Source: Gonocerus acuteangulatus (Eukaryota > Arthropoda > Insecta > Hemiptera > Coreidae). From it: 64,000 nucleotides of DNA. Where the stretch lies: contig OX328124.1 of the NCBI GenBank assembly GCA_946811695.1, positions 55,620,603 to 55,684,602 of the forward strand, given 5' to 3'. Of the stretch, positions 55,299-64,000 are shown piece after piece. The position numbers and the translations under genes were made by a program. Below the pieces are notes generated by a model, which saw nothing but the letters and a program-made list of their open reading frames with translations, was not told the origin of the DNA and did no database searches. The stretch's first letter is position 1, and each line of letters opens with the position of its first letter.

Positions 55299-56034
55299 TA
55301 AAACTAATATGTTGAAATTTTGGTTACGTTTGGAGTTAAGGAAGGGTTAGAATAAAATATTTTATTAACAGACATAAAAAGTTTTGGTAACTTTGTATAC
55401 ATTCCTTAATATCTCGAAAAAGGTTGAGAATCTAGGTAAACGGAAGAATACCATTAGAAAGCTTACTAAATGCTCTACAGAAAAGGTTCTAATGAAAGTT
55501 TTGATTAGACGATGTCAATCGGAGAAAAAAGTGCTTAAAACTTTAAAGTAATTGATTTCGCTTATTCGAACTGTTCTTTTTGTCTGTTTTTATTCCTTGT
55601 TATTTTTTAACTGCTTATAGTTGGATAATGTATTTGATAATAAATCAGGTTAAGAAAAATAAGAAAAACAATTTAATCTTAGAGATATGGATTTCCAGTT
55701 AGCTTTTCAACTGCCTAGCGCGGTCCTTCCTAGGGCGGGGACCCATCCTGGTAAGATCGTAAATAAGACCTTTCTTGAAAGTAAAGATGGAACTGTCAAC
55801 TTTGGTCCTCCTCTGCCTCCCGGCACTTTCATTGCTGACGAAGGCTACCAATGAGTAGTCAAAACGTCCTAAATATAGATTTTTTAACAAAAATCGTATT
55901 GAGGTTTATTTAGCCGAATCCCAACCATTCCATCTTTACTTATCACCTCGACGGCTAACTATCTAATCTTCATGCTTTCTAGAAATGTGGACCCAAAATA
56001 ATAACAGCTTCTATTTTAATCATTTTAAATGAGT

Positions 56035-56101
56035 CTAGAGATAAGAACGGAACCGCGCTAAGATGATGCAGTTCCTGCGAGTCGGACTTTTATATAATAG
56101 A
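56035..56101 (-). mobile_element. Minimal Helitron-like segment (67 bp) cutting a copia element
   Basis: Read on the - strand it begins TCTATTATATAAAA, the Helitron 5' start, goes straight into GTCCGACTCGCAGG and the HP1 hairpin (56049-56075), and reaches TCTCTAG. The copia-like ORF stops at 56102. It may be a self-contained micro-Helitron, or the start of a larger element whose 5' end this is. Confidence 0.5.
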
Positions 56102-57803
56102 TTGACTTCATTATTTTATTGTCAAACTCACCACCATTGTCAGATATAAAATGTTTAATTTTGTGCCCTGATCGTGATACCTCTTTTATTAATTCTTTAA
56201 ATTTTTGGCTAACTTCGGACTTCTCTTTAATATAGTAGATAAACCTGTAACGGCTAAAATCATCTTTGAACAAAATGTAATAACGATAGCCTGAAAAAGA
56301 TCTCTCAAATGGCCCACCAATATCTCCGTGAATAATTTCACCAGGAACTGAAGCTCTTGTTTTTGTGCCAAATTTCAATCTATGAGACTTCCCATATTGA
56401 CATCCCTCACAAATGCTTGTGTCCAAGGGTAATCTAATGTTTAGCTCTATTTCAATAACCTTTCTAACATGTTGTTTTTTTGATGAGCCAAACGTTCATG
56501 GAAAAGTTGTAAAAGATTTGGAGGAGTATTAGTAAAATGAATGCTACTGGTGGAGCGATTGGTATTTATCCTGTAAAGTCCTCCATATCTGTAGCGATGA
56601 CTAATTAAGACTGTCTTTCCATTAACGTCAAGTTTACATTTTTCGGGGGTGGAAGAAAATCTACTATAAGGATTTTTGTCTTAGGCGGCAAGTACAGAAA
56701 ATAAATTTTTATGCATTCTAGGAACATACCATACGTTAGATAGGCTTATGGTACCTGACGTACATCCAACTGACACATTCAAAGCAACTCCATAACCAAT
56801 GGCTGGAACTTCTTCACCATTAGCAGTGGTTACTGCATGAAACTCTGAAAATTTGTTGATTGAGACAAACATATCCTCATTATTACAAATATGATTAGTA
56901 GCCCCATTGTCAATAAGCCAATTAAACTTATCTTGTTTAACTGAGAATACTTCATAATTTAATATAGAAAGCACCATATTATTAACTCCAGGTTTAGAAG
57001 TTGATTCCGAAGGAGGACGTGGTCGCCCATCCTTCTTCCACTTCATACAATATCTAACTATATGTCCCTCCTTTTTGCAGTAATGACACGTAAATGAAGG
57101 CTTCCTTTTTTCTTTAGGTCTCTTTTTGACAGCTAAGACCTCCCCTTCATTATTAGATGGTACAGGAGAATTCATTTTTAAAGCCTTTTCATGAGCGCAT
57201 AATTGACTAGTTAAATTTTCAACAGTGCGATCCCCTTTGGCCATCAATCGCCAGATTGATTTAAATGCAAAATAATTTGAAGGCAGGGTGTCTAGAATTT
57301 TACATACTAATAAATTATCAGGTAAATTTGAGGTTTCATCACCTTCACTCATCTCTCGATTTAAGTTATTCCAAATATTTTTCAATTTAGATAAATGACT
57401 GGCCATGTCATCATCATTATTATACGAGTAGGTAAAAAATTGCGTGGATAAATCAAAGGACTTATCCTCCTTAATACCTTCATATAGTCTATATAATTCT
57501 AGCCATACATCCCTAGCAGAATTTAATCTCATCACTTCAGTGAGAGTTTCCTCTGACATATTAGTTGTTAAATAAAGAAGGGCTTTAGTATCAGCAGTTC
57601 TAAAATTCTGTAACTCCTTATCATAATCTGATACCAGACAGGCCAGAAGCACCTGCTGCTGGCCTGTCTGGAGCAATCAATTTTCCAAGATCTAAATCTT
57701 CTCCTCCAGGAAAACTCCTCAGTAGGATAAGCATCTTAAACTTCCAAGTTGCCCAATTAATTTTCCCTTCTAAATGTCCAAAATTAATCCTTAAACTGTC
57801 CAT
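56102..57803 (-). pseudogene. Copia-type gag-pol, truncated in integrase
   Basis: In - strand order: gag start MDSLRINFGHLEGKINWATW; a UBN2-like gag region; CCHC knuckle CHYCKKEGHIVRYC; protease WLIDNGATNHIC (the usual DSG is DNG here, so probably inactive). Then FSVLAA and a stop near 56681, and in a new frame the integrase: CEGCQYGKSHR, HGDIGGPF and ISDNGGEFDNK, holding the first two acidic residues. The ORF ends abruptly at the Helitron segment; the rest of integrase, RT and RNase H are missing. A frame break near 57650 coincides with a 13-bp inverted repeat (CCAGACAGGCCAG). Confidence 0.9.
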
Positions 57804-57871
57804 GATTTCGAAAACCTTTGACAATAAGTCACAGAACAAAAAAAAGTTCACTTTTAGCGCGTTTTTAAGCT

Positions 57872-57886
57872 GCTGTGCCCATAACC
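57872..57886 (-). promoter_or_regulatory. Copia-type primer-binding site (half-tRNA iMet)
   Basis: GGTTATGGGCACAGC on the - strand, about 70 bp upstream of gag. Drosophila copia is primed by an internal fragment of initiator Met tRNA using GGTTATGGGCCCAGC; this site differs at one base. The LTR should begin just beyond (ACACAATA), but its far end is not recognisable. Confidence 0.75.
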
Positions 57887-58031
57887 TATTGTGTTTTGAA
57901 CTTTAAAAGAATGAAATTCTGTGAGCAAAAATATTAATTGTATTTTAACTGTTAAAAAGGAAAGTATTACATTTCTGTTCATATGGCTTAATCAATTCAA
58001 TTTTATAGACAGGTGACAAAAACAATTAAAT

Positions 58032-58254
58032 CCTCACGGCTACCGGAGACCCGGTAGCCGTGAGGGTTAAGGTGTGAGCTCTTAACACTCCGTGCCAAAG
58101 GTCGTGGGTTCGAGTCCCACTAGGGGTGGTGGCTTTTCTTTCGAAAATAGAAAAGGCATCACCTCTATCCTGGCTAGAAAAGGGTGATAACCTATAGATA
58201 ACCCGTCCTAAAATTCGTAGTTAATAATAAATGGACGTTAAAATTTAAATAAAT
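58032..58254 (+). repeat. tRNA-headed SINE with inverted 5' head
   Basis: Exact 13-bp duplication AAAACAATTAAAT (58019-58031, 58255-58267). The normal head starts CCCGGTAGCCGTGAGGGTTA, but the first 15 bases of the insert (CCTCACGGCTACCGG) are its exact inverted copy. B-box GGGTTCGAGTCCCACT; tail TTAAAATTTAAATAAATAAA. Confidence 0.9.
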
Positions 58255-58654
58255 AAAACAATTAAATAAATAAAAACATCTTGATAAATCTTTCAATGAA
58301 TTCCTACAGCTAGGACCCATACTCAATGCTACGATGCAAAAACACATTAACAATGAATTAAAATGTTTAAGAAAGAACTCACAAAAAACCTAAACAAACC
58401 CCGGAGGTAAAAGACACCATGTCACATATTTGCAATTTTTCAGGAGAGCCAATTTTCCATAAATTTGAGCTATTAAAATTTGTATCTTCGTTACTTATAG
58501 AAACAGCTCAAAGAAAATGTTTCACATTGTTATTGGCATTGAAAGGTAATTGGAAGTATTGATCATAGTCAAATATAACCAAGTCCTCTACATGGTGCTT
58601 TTTATCTCTAATGAAAATGTACATGATTTTATTTTCAGTCATTTTTTTTGTTTT

Positions 58655-58829
58655 GTTTTTTGGGTGCATCGACTACTAGGGTCATTAGCACCATGACTGT
58701 CTTATTTTTTTTATTCATGGGAAGAGGACATAGTGCCGTATACCATTATATGGATGGAAAAATCCACATTAAGAACGTGTTGGTAAGTCAATTTAATAAA
58801 AAAATGGACATGGTGTCCTTTTCCTCCGG

Positions 58830-58878
<49 letters not shown>

Positions 58879-58910
58879 CCATCGGCTGTCGAGGTCAGTA
58901 GCACCAGACT
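58655..58910 (-). repeat. Two SINE-tail remnants around a (TA)n run
   Basis: On the - strand, GGTGCTAATGACCCTAGTAG ... GATGCACC (58692-58662) and GGTGCTACTGACCTCGACAG (58904-58880) resemble the shared SINE tail. A TA run (58833-58874) lies between them. Confidence 0.5.
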
Positions 58911-58927
58911 TTATATAATTTAAAACC

Positions 58928-60555
58928 AGGGTTTTTTTTTTTTTTTTTTTTTTTAATTTTTTTTATTTATTTTTTTTAAGGGAGGTAATATAATATAATC
59001 GGCTCAAAATAAATAAATAAATAATAGGATAAGGTTACAAAAAATAACAGAAAATCAAAAGCGAAAAAAGAGAGAGCTGGGCCACCTCTAATTGAAGGTA
59101 AACTCGGTTCTCTTGGCCTCGACTGAGTCGTGGACTACGGAAAGGGAGGGGATACAGGCTGCAGAAACATGCTTGAAGATATTCATAGCAGTTATAGGAT
59201 TAGGCGGGTTCCCCAGCATGCGAAGCTTAATATTGATGCCTTCCACAGTACTCATCATGCTAACCGTATTTATTTAGAGGAGGGCTTATACTTCCTGTAC
59301 TTGTGTTTCGGTAATTTTATGTTGTTCTTGAAATAACGCATTTTTCTGTGTTCACCTCATTTGGGGAAACTAAAAATAAAGGTATTTTTAGTATACTATC
59401 TGAAAGATTATTAAATAAGGAAATTTCACCATTTACAAACTTCCTTGAAAATAAGATAATCAATCATAAACGTTTTTATTATATCAGTGGGCCTTTGTAC
59501 ATTTTGCTTATTTTCTTTTTCGTGTATTCTAAGGTTCTCCAGCCCAAAACGTTTAGGGTAATTACTACTTATTTCAAAAGAAACCAAACAATCACCAAGA
59601 AAAGAAGAGTGCAGGCCTGAAGAGCAACAAAAAAGTTCATATCGACCATAGGCCGAAATTGCATAATAGGGGAGTAAATCAAAGTTTTAATATTTTCCGG
59701 AGAATTCCTTTGCCCCAACATCTGGCTTTAAACATGAGTTTTTTGGTTAAAATTGATTTCTGATTGCATTATCGTAAAGGTGACAAAAATTCCCTTCAGT
59801 ATACTGGTGTATCCAAATACAGGTACTGTGCAGTTATGAGGCATCCAGAATACTGAAATGAGGTTACTCGGAAAAACCTCTTCATTTAATAGCCAATAGC
59901 AGCCAAGTAGTATTGCATGATCAATGATGAAAATAACAAAACAATTAAAACTGATTGGTAACCTAGATGAAGTATTCAGACACGATACAGAACATATAAC
60001 TAGTATTATACGCCTTTTTTTTTTGTCTCAAAATACTAGCCTAATCGGTAAAATATAATACTCTTCCTAGAGTGCTAAAAAAGGGTGTAAGCTGGACAAC
60101 TAAAATTGGATTTAAAGAAATGTGCTTAAAACTAAATTAAAACAAAAACTAAAAATAATAATAATAATTAACGCCCTATATTAATTATTAATTAATAATA
60201 ATAATAATTAAATGAACGCGCGTAAAAAAAAAAAAAAAAAAAAAAAATCAATAAAAAACAATTCTTTCGGTTGGCAACAGCCCCCGAAAGAATTTATCCC
60301 AGGAGACTAAGGAGAAAACCCCCTATAATAATAATAATAATATAAGAAGAGTGACATCCAGTAGAAAGCCCGGCGCTAATGGCCTAGAAGCAGATGCACC
60401 GTAGGAAAAAATAATATAAGAAAATAAATCGATGGATACGAACTAAATTATAGGAAAGATAGATACTCGTTGTTTTAAGTAATTTCAAAATTCTTGTTCG
60501 TAACAACATAACGAAACACGCAAAATCAACCGATTCATTCAATATTATCACTCCA
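58928..60555. other. Unassigned stretch with simple repeats
   Basis: T tract at 58930-58954, A tract at 60223-60247, ATA-rich tracts. A 90-codon frame at 59348-59620 and two overlapping frames at 59092-59336 have normal composition but no family I know. A SINE tail remnant (CGGCGCTAATGGCCTAGAAG) lies at 60371-60401, preceded by a 10-bp hairpin ATTCTTTCGG / CCGAAAGAAT (60260-60292). Confidence 0.4.
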
Positions 60556-60560
60556 ATGAG

Positions 60561-60564
<4 letters not shown>

Positions 60565-60613
<49 letters not shown>
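60565..60613. repeat. (TA)n microsatellite
   Basis: About 48 bp of TA. It is followed by a partial hAT-type MITE end (CAGCCCCCCTTATATACGCC). Confidence 0.93.
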
Positions 60614-60909
60614 CTGAAGCCTTCTCAGCCCCCCTTATATACGCCCTTGATATTTTTATGGATAGTTTCCACCTTCTGGCTCACGTTGTGTCTTGGGTTA
60701 TCTTCCAGACCCTTACATCAATCAGACCCCTTTGTATTTAGCACAAATAAATAACGAACGTAACGTGGTAAGAGAACTTATAACATAGGTGAGATTCTCA
60801 GCTGAATTTGTAACTAGCGAACGACTCACTCGCGAATGGCGCACACTGAGCTAGATGTCAACTTCCGCTGAAGAGAAAAGATTAGTCCGAGATCGAGTCG
60901 CGTGTGTGG

Positions 60910-60994
60910 GTATCTATTATATAAAAATGGATCGCTAAATGTGTTGGTAAGCGCAAATATCGAGAACAACTGAACCGATTTCGCTAATTCTTTT
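60910..60994 (+). repeat. Helitron 5'-end unit, short
   Basis: TCTATTATATAAAAATGGAT, then CGAGAACAACTGAACCGATT. It switches at TTCTTTTAGCGCGG directly into an HP2 hairpin (61000-61028), the same junction as at 46728 and 54739. Confidence 0.85.
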
Positions 60995-60999
60995 AGCGC

Positions 61000-61028
61000 G
61001 GTTCCTCCCTCCCCCATAGGGAGGAACC
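61000..61028. repeat. Hairpin module HP2
   Basis: GGTTCCTCCCT / AGGGAGGAACC. Start of a module collinear with 54740-55400, including a (TA)n run at 61127-61199. Confidence 0.88.
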
Positions 61029-61152
61029 CCGCTTATAGGGTTGATACAATGAAACAATCCGGAAGTGCCGACTAGAAAATTTCGCGTTTCAGAACCCCTA
61101 GAGACCAAAAATAACGGTGGTTCAAATTTGTATATATATATATATATGTATA

Positions 61153-61203
<51 letters not shown>

Positions 61204-61362
61204 CTGTTCGCTCTCTAAATAGAAGACGAATGGTCCGATTTTGATGAAATTTGGTACAAAAATCCTTCGTCCAATTTGAAAGGTCAAGTTCGTTAACCAG
61301 CAAAATCCGCCTACTGGAAGATGGCGTTTGGGGCGAAATTCGCGCAAAAAAAATCGTAACGC

Positions 61363-61563
61363 TTACGTTTTTGAGTTCATAAGCTTGTAAGTACTCGTTT
61401 TATATGATTCCTGGGCTAGGAAAACGAATGAAACCATTTTGAAGGCGATCGCTTTAACCGTTTTCGAGAAAATTGGAAAAATAGTTTTTGAATACCGTTT
61501 TTGGTTTGGGTACTTAGAATTACGGGATTCAGTTGAAACATTATCTGCATGTTCTACTTTCAT
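61363..61563 (-). other. Recurrent 66-codon ORF, copy 5
   Basis: MKVEHADNVSTESRNSKYPN ... YKLMNSKT, full length and open. Confidence 0.4.
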
Positions 61564-62407
61564 TAAAACTAATATGTTGAAAGTTTTGTTACGTTTGGAG
61601 TTAAGGAAGGGTTAGAATAAAATATTTTATGAACAGACATGAAAAGTTTTGGGAAGTTCGTATACTTTCATTAATATCTCGAACACGGTTGGGAAATCGT
61701 GGTAAGTGGATAGAAACTATTTGAAAGCTTACTAAATTCTCTACAAAAATGATTCTAAAACTATTTTTGATTAGGTTATGTCAATCGGAGAAATAAGTGC
61801 TTAAAACTTCAAATACGTCTGTTTTGTTCTTATGAACGGGTTTTTGTCGTTCTTGTTGTAATTTTTGTCTCTTTCCCTTCGTTTTTTATTGCTTTTTATT
61901 TTTGTAATTTCTTATGTTGCGAAAATTTTGTGTGTAAAACAGGATATGAAAAATTAGGCCAATTTTCTGTTGCTAGAAATAATATAAATTTTGGGAACTT
62001 TCATTAATATCTCGAAAACTGTTGAGAATTTTGGTAAACGGAAGAATACCATTAGAAAGCTTATTAAATGCTCTACATAAAAGGTTCTAATGACAGTTTT
62101 GATTAGGCGATGTCAATCGGAGAAATAAGAGCTTAAAGCTTTAAAGTAATTGATTTCGCTTATTCGAAGTGTTCTTTTTGTCTATATTTTATTCCTTGTT
62201 ATTTTTTAATTGCTTATAGTTGGATAATGTAATCGAAAATAAAACAGGTTAAGTAAAATAACAAAAACAATTTATTGTTAGAAATATAGAGTTCCAAGAT
62301 TCCAAGACCTTGTAACTAGCGGGACGGTTTCTAGTGTTGCCGACCCTTCCAGGTAAGATTGTAAATCCTACCTTTCAAGACTGGTGGAACCAAAATATAA
62401 CTGTCAG

Positions 62408-62564
62408 GGTTCGGTCACTGCTACTTAATAAAACTACATTTTATCGTAAAAATGGTTTTATTGTGCCGACGTTTCGGCTTGAACTTCAAGCCTTCATCAG
62501 GGCTGTAAATACAAGTATGACATATTTAGCACTAATATATGCACATATCTATGTAAATATACCT

Positions 62565-62608
<44 letters not shown>

Positions 62609-62609
62609 C

Positions 62610-62698
<89 letters not shown>

Positions 62699-62795
62699 GC
62701 ATATTCACATACACATATACACGCACACATATGTACATCTATATGCCCACATACATATGGGGTATGTATTATTAAGTAGCAGTGACCTAACCCGG
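62408..62795 (-). mobile_element. Penelope-like tail or MITE with 17-bp inverted ends
   Basis: GTCACTGCTACTTAATA (62414-62430) and its exact complement (62770-62786) enclose a long (TA)n run. They also enclose, on the - strand, CTGATGA (62500-62494), a self-complementary GGCTTGAA/TTCAAGCC and GAAAC (62475-62471). This CTGATGA-stem-GAAA arrangement recalls the hammerhead ribozymes of Penelope-like elements. It interrupts a Helitron module. Confidence 0.5.
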
Positions 62796-62894
62796 ACAAT
62801 CCCTACCTTGCATCATCAACGGTCAACGATCTCCTCTCAACAAAATAATAACTGCTTCTATTTTAATCTTTCGAAATTAGACTAGGGATAAGAA

Positions 62895-62922
62895 CGGAAC
62901 CGCGCTAAGATGAGGCAGTTCC
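62895..62922 (-). repeat. Hairpin module HP1
   Basis: GGAACCGC ... GCAGTTCC (+ reading) with one loop change (GAGGCAG). It is followed directly by Helitron 5'-unit sequence in the opposite orientation. Confidence 0.8.
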
Positions 62923-62936
62923 TGCGAGTCGGACTT

Positions 62937-63340
62937 TTTTTATAATATTCCTTGAAGTACGAGGATGGTTCTTACGGAGCGAAAAATTAAAAAAAATTGC
63001 CTGAAAAAGTCTAAAATCAACATTTTTCGGGTCTTTTTCACTTCCTTAACGCAAATTAATTTTTAAATAAAAACATATGTTTTCAATTATAATATTTTCA
63101 ACAGTTAACCTATTTGTCGCGCAAATCTCGAGAACAACTAATCCGATTTCGCTAATTCTTTTTTTATAATATTCCTTGAAGTACGATGATGTTTCTTGCG
63201 GAGAGAAAAATTAAAAACATTACCTGAAAAAGTCTAAAAACGACATCTTTAGGTTATTATTTCTTCGTTAACGGAAATTCATTTTTTAATAAAAACATAT
63301 GTTCTGAATTATAATATTTTTAACAGATAACGTATTTGGT
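62937..63340 (+). repeat. Two partial Helitron 5'-end units
   Basis: Tandem, diverged copies of the 264-bp unit; the TCTATTATATAAAAATG start and the next 30 bp are missing from both. They lie upstream of the Rep/helicase ORF, as expected for the 5' side of that Helitron. Confidence 0.8.
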
Positions 63341-63597
63341 TATTTGTGTAGAATAGAATAAAAAAAAATTAAATAAATAAGAACATGTAATCACTAGATG
63401 ACATTAGAATCGCATGTTAATAATGCAATTTAAATTAATTTATATTTGCATTAACAAAGTAAAAAAGACTCCACTTTTCAATATTCCCATACAAAAGATT
63501 CGTAATAATACTTTAAGGTCAATTTGAACTTTAATACCACACCATAAAGTGTTAGTGGAGGGGTTCTGGGAAGACAAAATAATTGAGTGACATTAGT

Positions 63598-63641
63598 ATC
63601 GTATAAATATTAATGTCAATATTTGTCAATATTTATACGAT
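63598..63641. other. 14-bp perfect inverted repeat upstream of the Helitron ORF
   Basis: ATCGTATAAATATT and AATATTTATACGAT around a 16-base loop, 172 bp before the ORF start. Possibly regulatory; role unknown. Confidence 0.6.
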
Positions 63642-63812
63642 GGTAACATTACTTAAAAACAAATTGACTATGGTAAAATGTAAATTGTCTGTGGTAAAAT
63701 GTCACTTGAAATGTAAACATCTCGTTGCTGTGTATCTATAATATTACTAAACCTAAAATCCACAAATTTCTATAAAATTACTAAAGTGTTGTGTGTTTGT
63801 GACTTAATAAAT

Positions 63813-64000
63813 ATGCCTCCTATAAGACGGCGGACAAATTTAGGCAGAAGAATCCGAAATGCAACGCATCAAATTAATTATCAATCTAATCGTACTGCCC
63901 AGGAACGTGAAGATCGCAATGAACGTGAAAGAATTTGGTTAAGACAGACCCGCGAAGCGCGACATTCCACTAATAATGGTGCAAGTTTGAATCGAGCTGC
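63813..64000 (+). CDS. Helitron Rep/helicase, N-terminus (runs off window)
   Basis: ATG at 63813 opens MPPIRRRTNLGRRIRNATHQ, then an Arg/Glu-rich region (EREDRNERERIWLRQTREAR) and NNGASLNRA at the edge. Animal Helitron proteins commonly begin with such an Arg-rich leader before the Rep nuclease domain. The same DNA (AATAATGGTGCAAGTTTG) is found inside the deleted derivative at about 20307, which links the two as one family. The frame is open to the last base, so this could be an autonomous copy; Rep and helicase domains would lie outside. Confidence 0.8.
   Translation, partial: MPPIRRRTNLGRRIRNATHQINYQSNRTAQEREDRNERERIWLRQTREARHSTNNGASLNRA

Larger units (their letters stand above)
53900..55400. 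repeat. Second inverted repeat, centred near 54.7 kb
   Basis: Arms of at least 0.65 kb (about 53990-54655 and 54740-55390) mirror each other: the 66-codon ORF, GGCGAAATTCGCGC, TGGCTGGTTAACGAACTTG, a (TA)n run, then HP2 on each side. The spacer (54656-54739) is an inverted Helitron 5'-end fragment. Confidence 0.85.

Noticed and set aside
62334..62885. 183-codon frame
   Set aside because: Mostly Tyr-Ile runs from a (TA)n tract. The same applies to frames at 22743-23195, 42369-42656, 47994-48185 and 54352-54759.

Overview
The window is AT-rich animal nuclear DNA, most likely from an arthropod. The evidence is two intron-rich metazoan genes set in a dense mix of transposons: mariner, R2-like, jockey and RTE LINEs, a copia-type element with a half-tRNA primer site, Helitrons, hAT-type MITEs, and 5S- and tRNA-headed SINEs. 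I cannot name the species. All calls come from reading the sequence; no database search was run.

Host genes. (1) Gamma-glutamyl hydrolase (GGH), + strand, five exons from 7436 to 12297. With the exon-4 boundary I propose, the joined frame is 333 codons and keeps the catalytic Cys and His. (2) Integrator complex subunit 2 (INTS2), - strand, 14 exons from 44180 down to 14092. All 13 junctions are phase-consistent and give 834 codons plus two bases. Exon 14 ends in a good donor, but the C-terminal third (about 350 residues by comparison with human INTS2) is not in the window. GGH therefore probably lies antisense inside a long INTS2 intron, unless INTS2 is broken or the assembly is misjoined.

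Layout. 1-2.6 kb: unidentified DNA with a perfect 190-bp direct repeat and a decayed Helitron hairpin module. 2.6-5.9 kb: a broken R2-like LINE on the - strand. 7.4-12.3 kb: GGH, with SINEs and a pogo-like MITE in its introns. 12.3-14 kb: an hAT-type MITE and a 5S-derived SINE. 14-44 kb: INTS2, whose introns hold jockey and RTE LINE fragments, a 160-bp MITE, a Helitron derivative with tandem 5' units, the 3' part of a second Helitron with a helicase ORF, a deleted mariner, and a young 8.8-kb LTR element. That LTR element has equal 1200-bp LTRs and an ATAC target duplication, and carries two Helentron/HINE-like insertions. 45-46 kb: a foldback mariner derivative with 229-bp arms and an hAT-type MITE. 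46-64 kb: mostly Helitron-related modules, including a 1.7-kb-arm inverted repeat (49.6-53.5 kb) and a second one centred near 54.7 kb. This stretch also holds a truncated copia-like element (56.1-58 kb), several SINEs, and, at the right edge, the start of a Helitron Rep/helicase ORF that runs out of the window.

Most interesting points: possible nesting of GGH in INTS2; a short ORF kept open in five scattered Helitron-module copies; a shared 3' tail on SINEs with different heads; the giant inverted repeats; the foldback mariner; and the orphan repeat-bearing ORF of the young LTR element.
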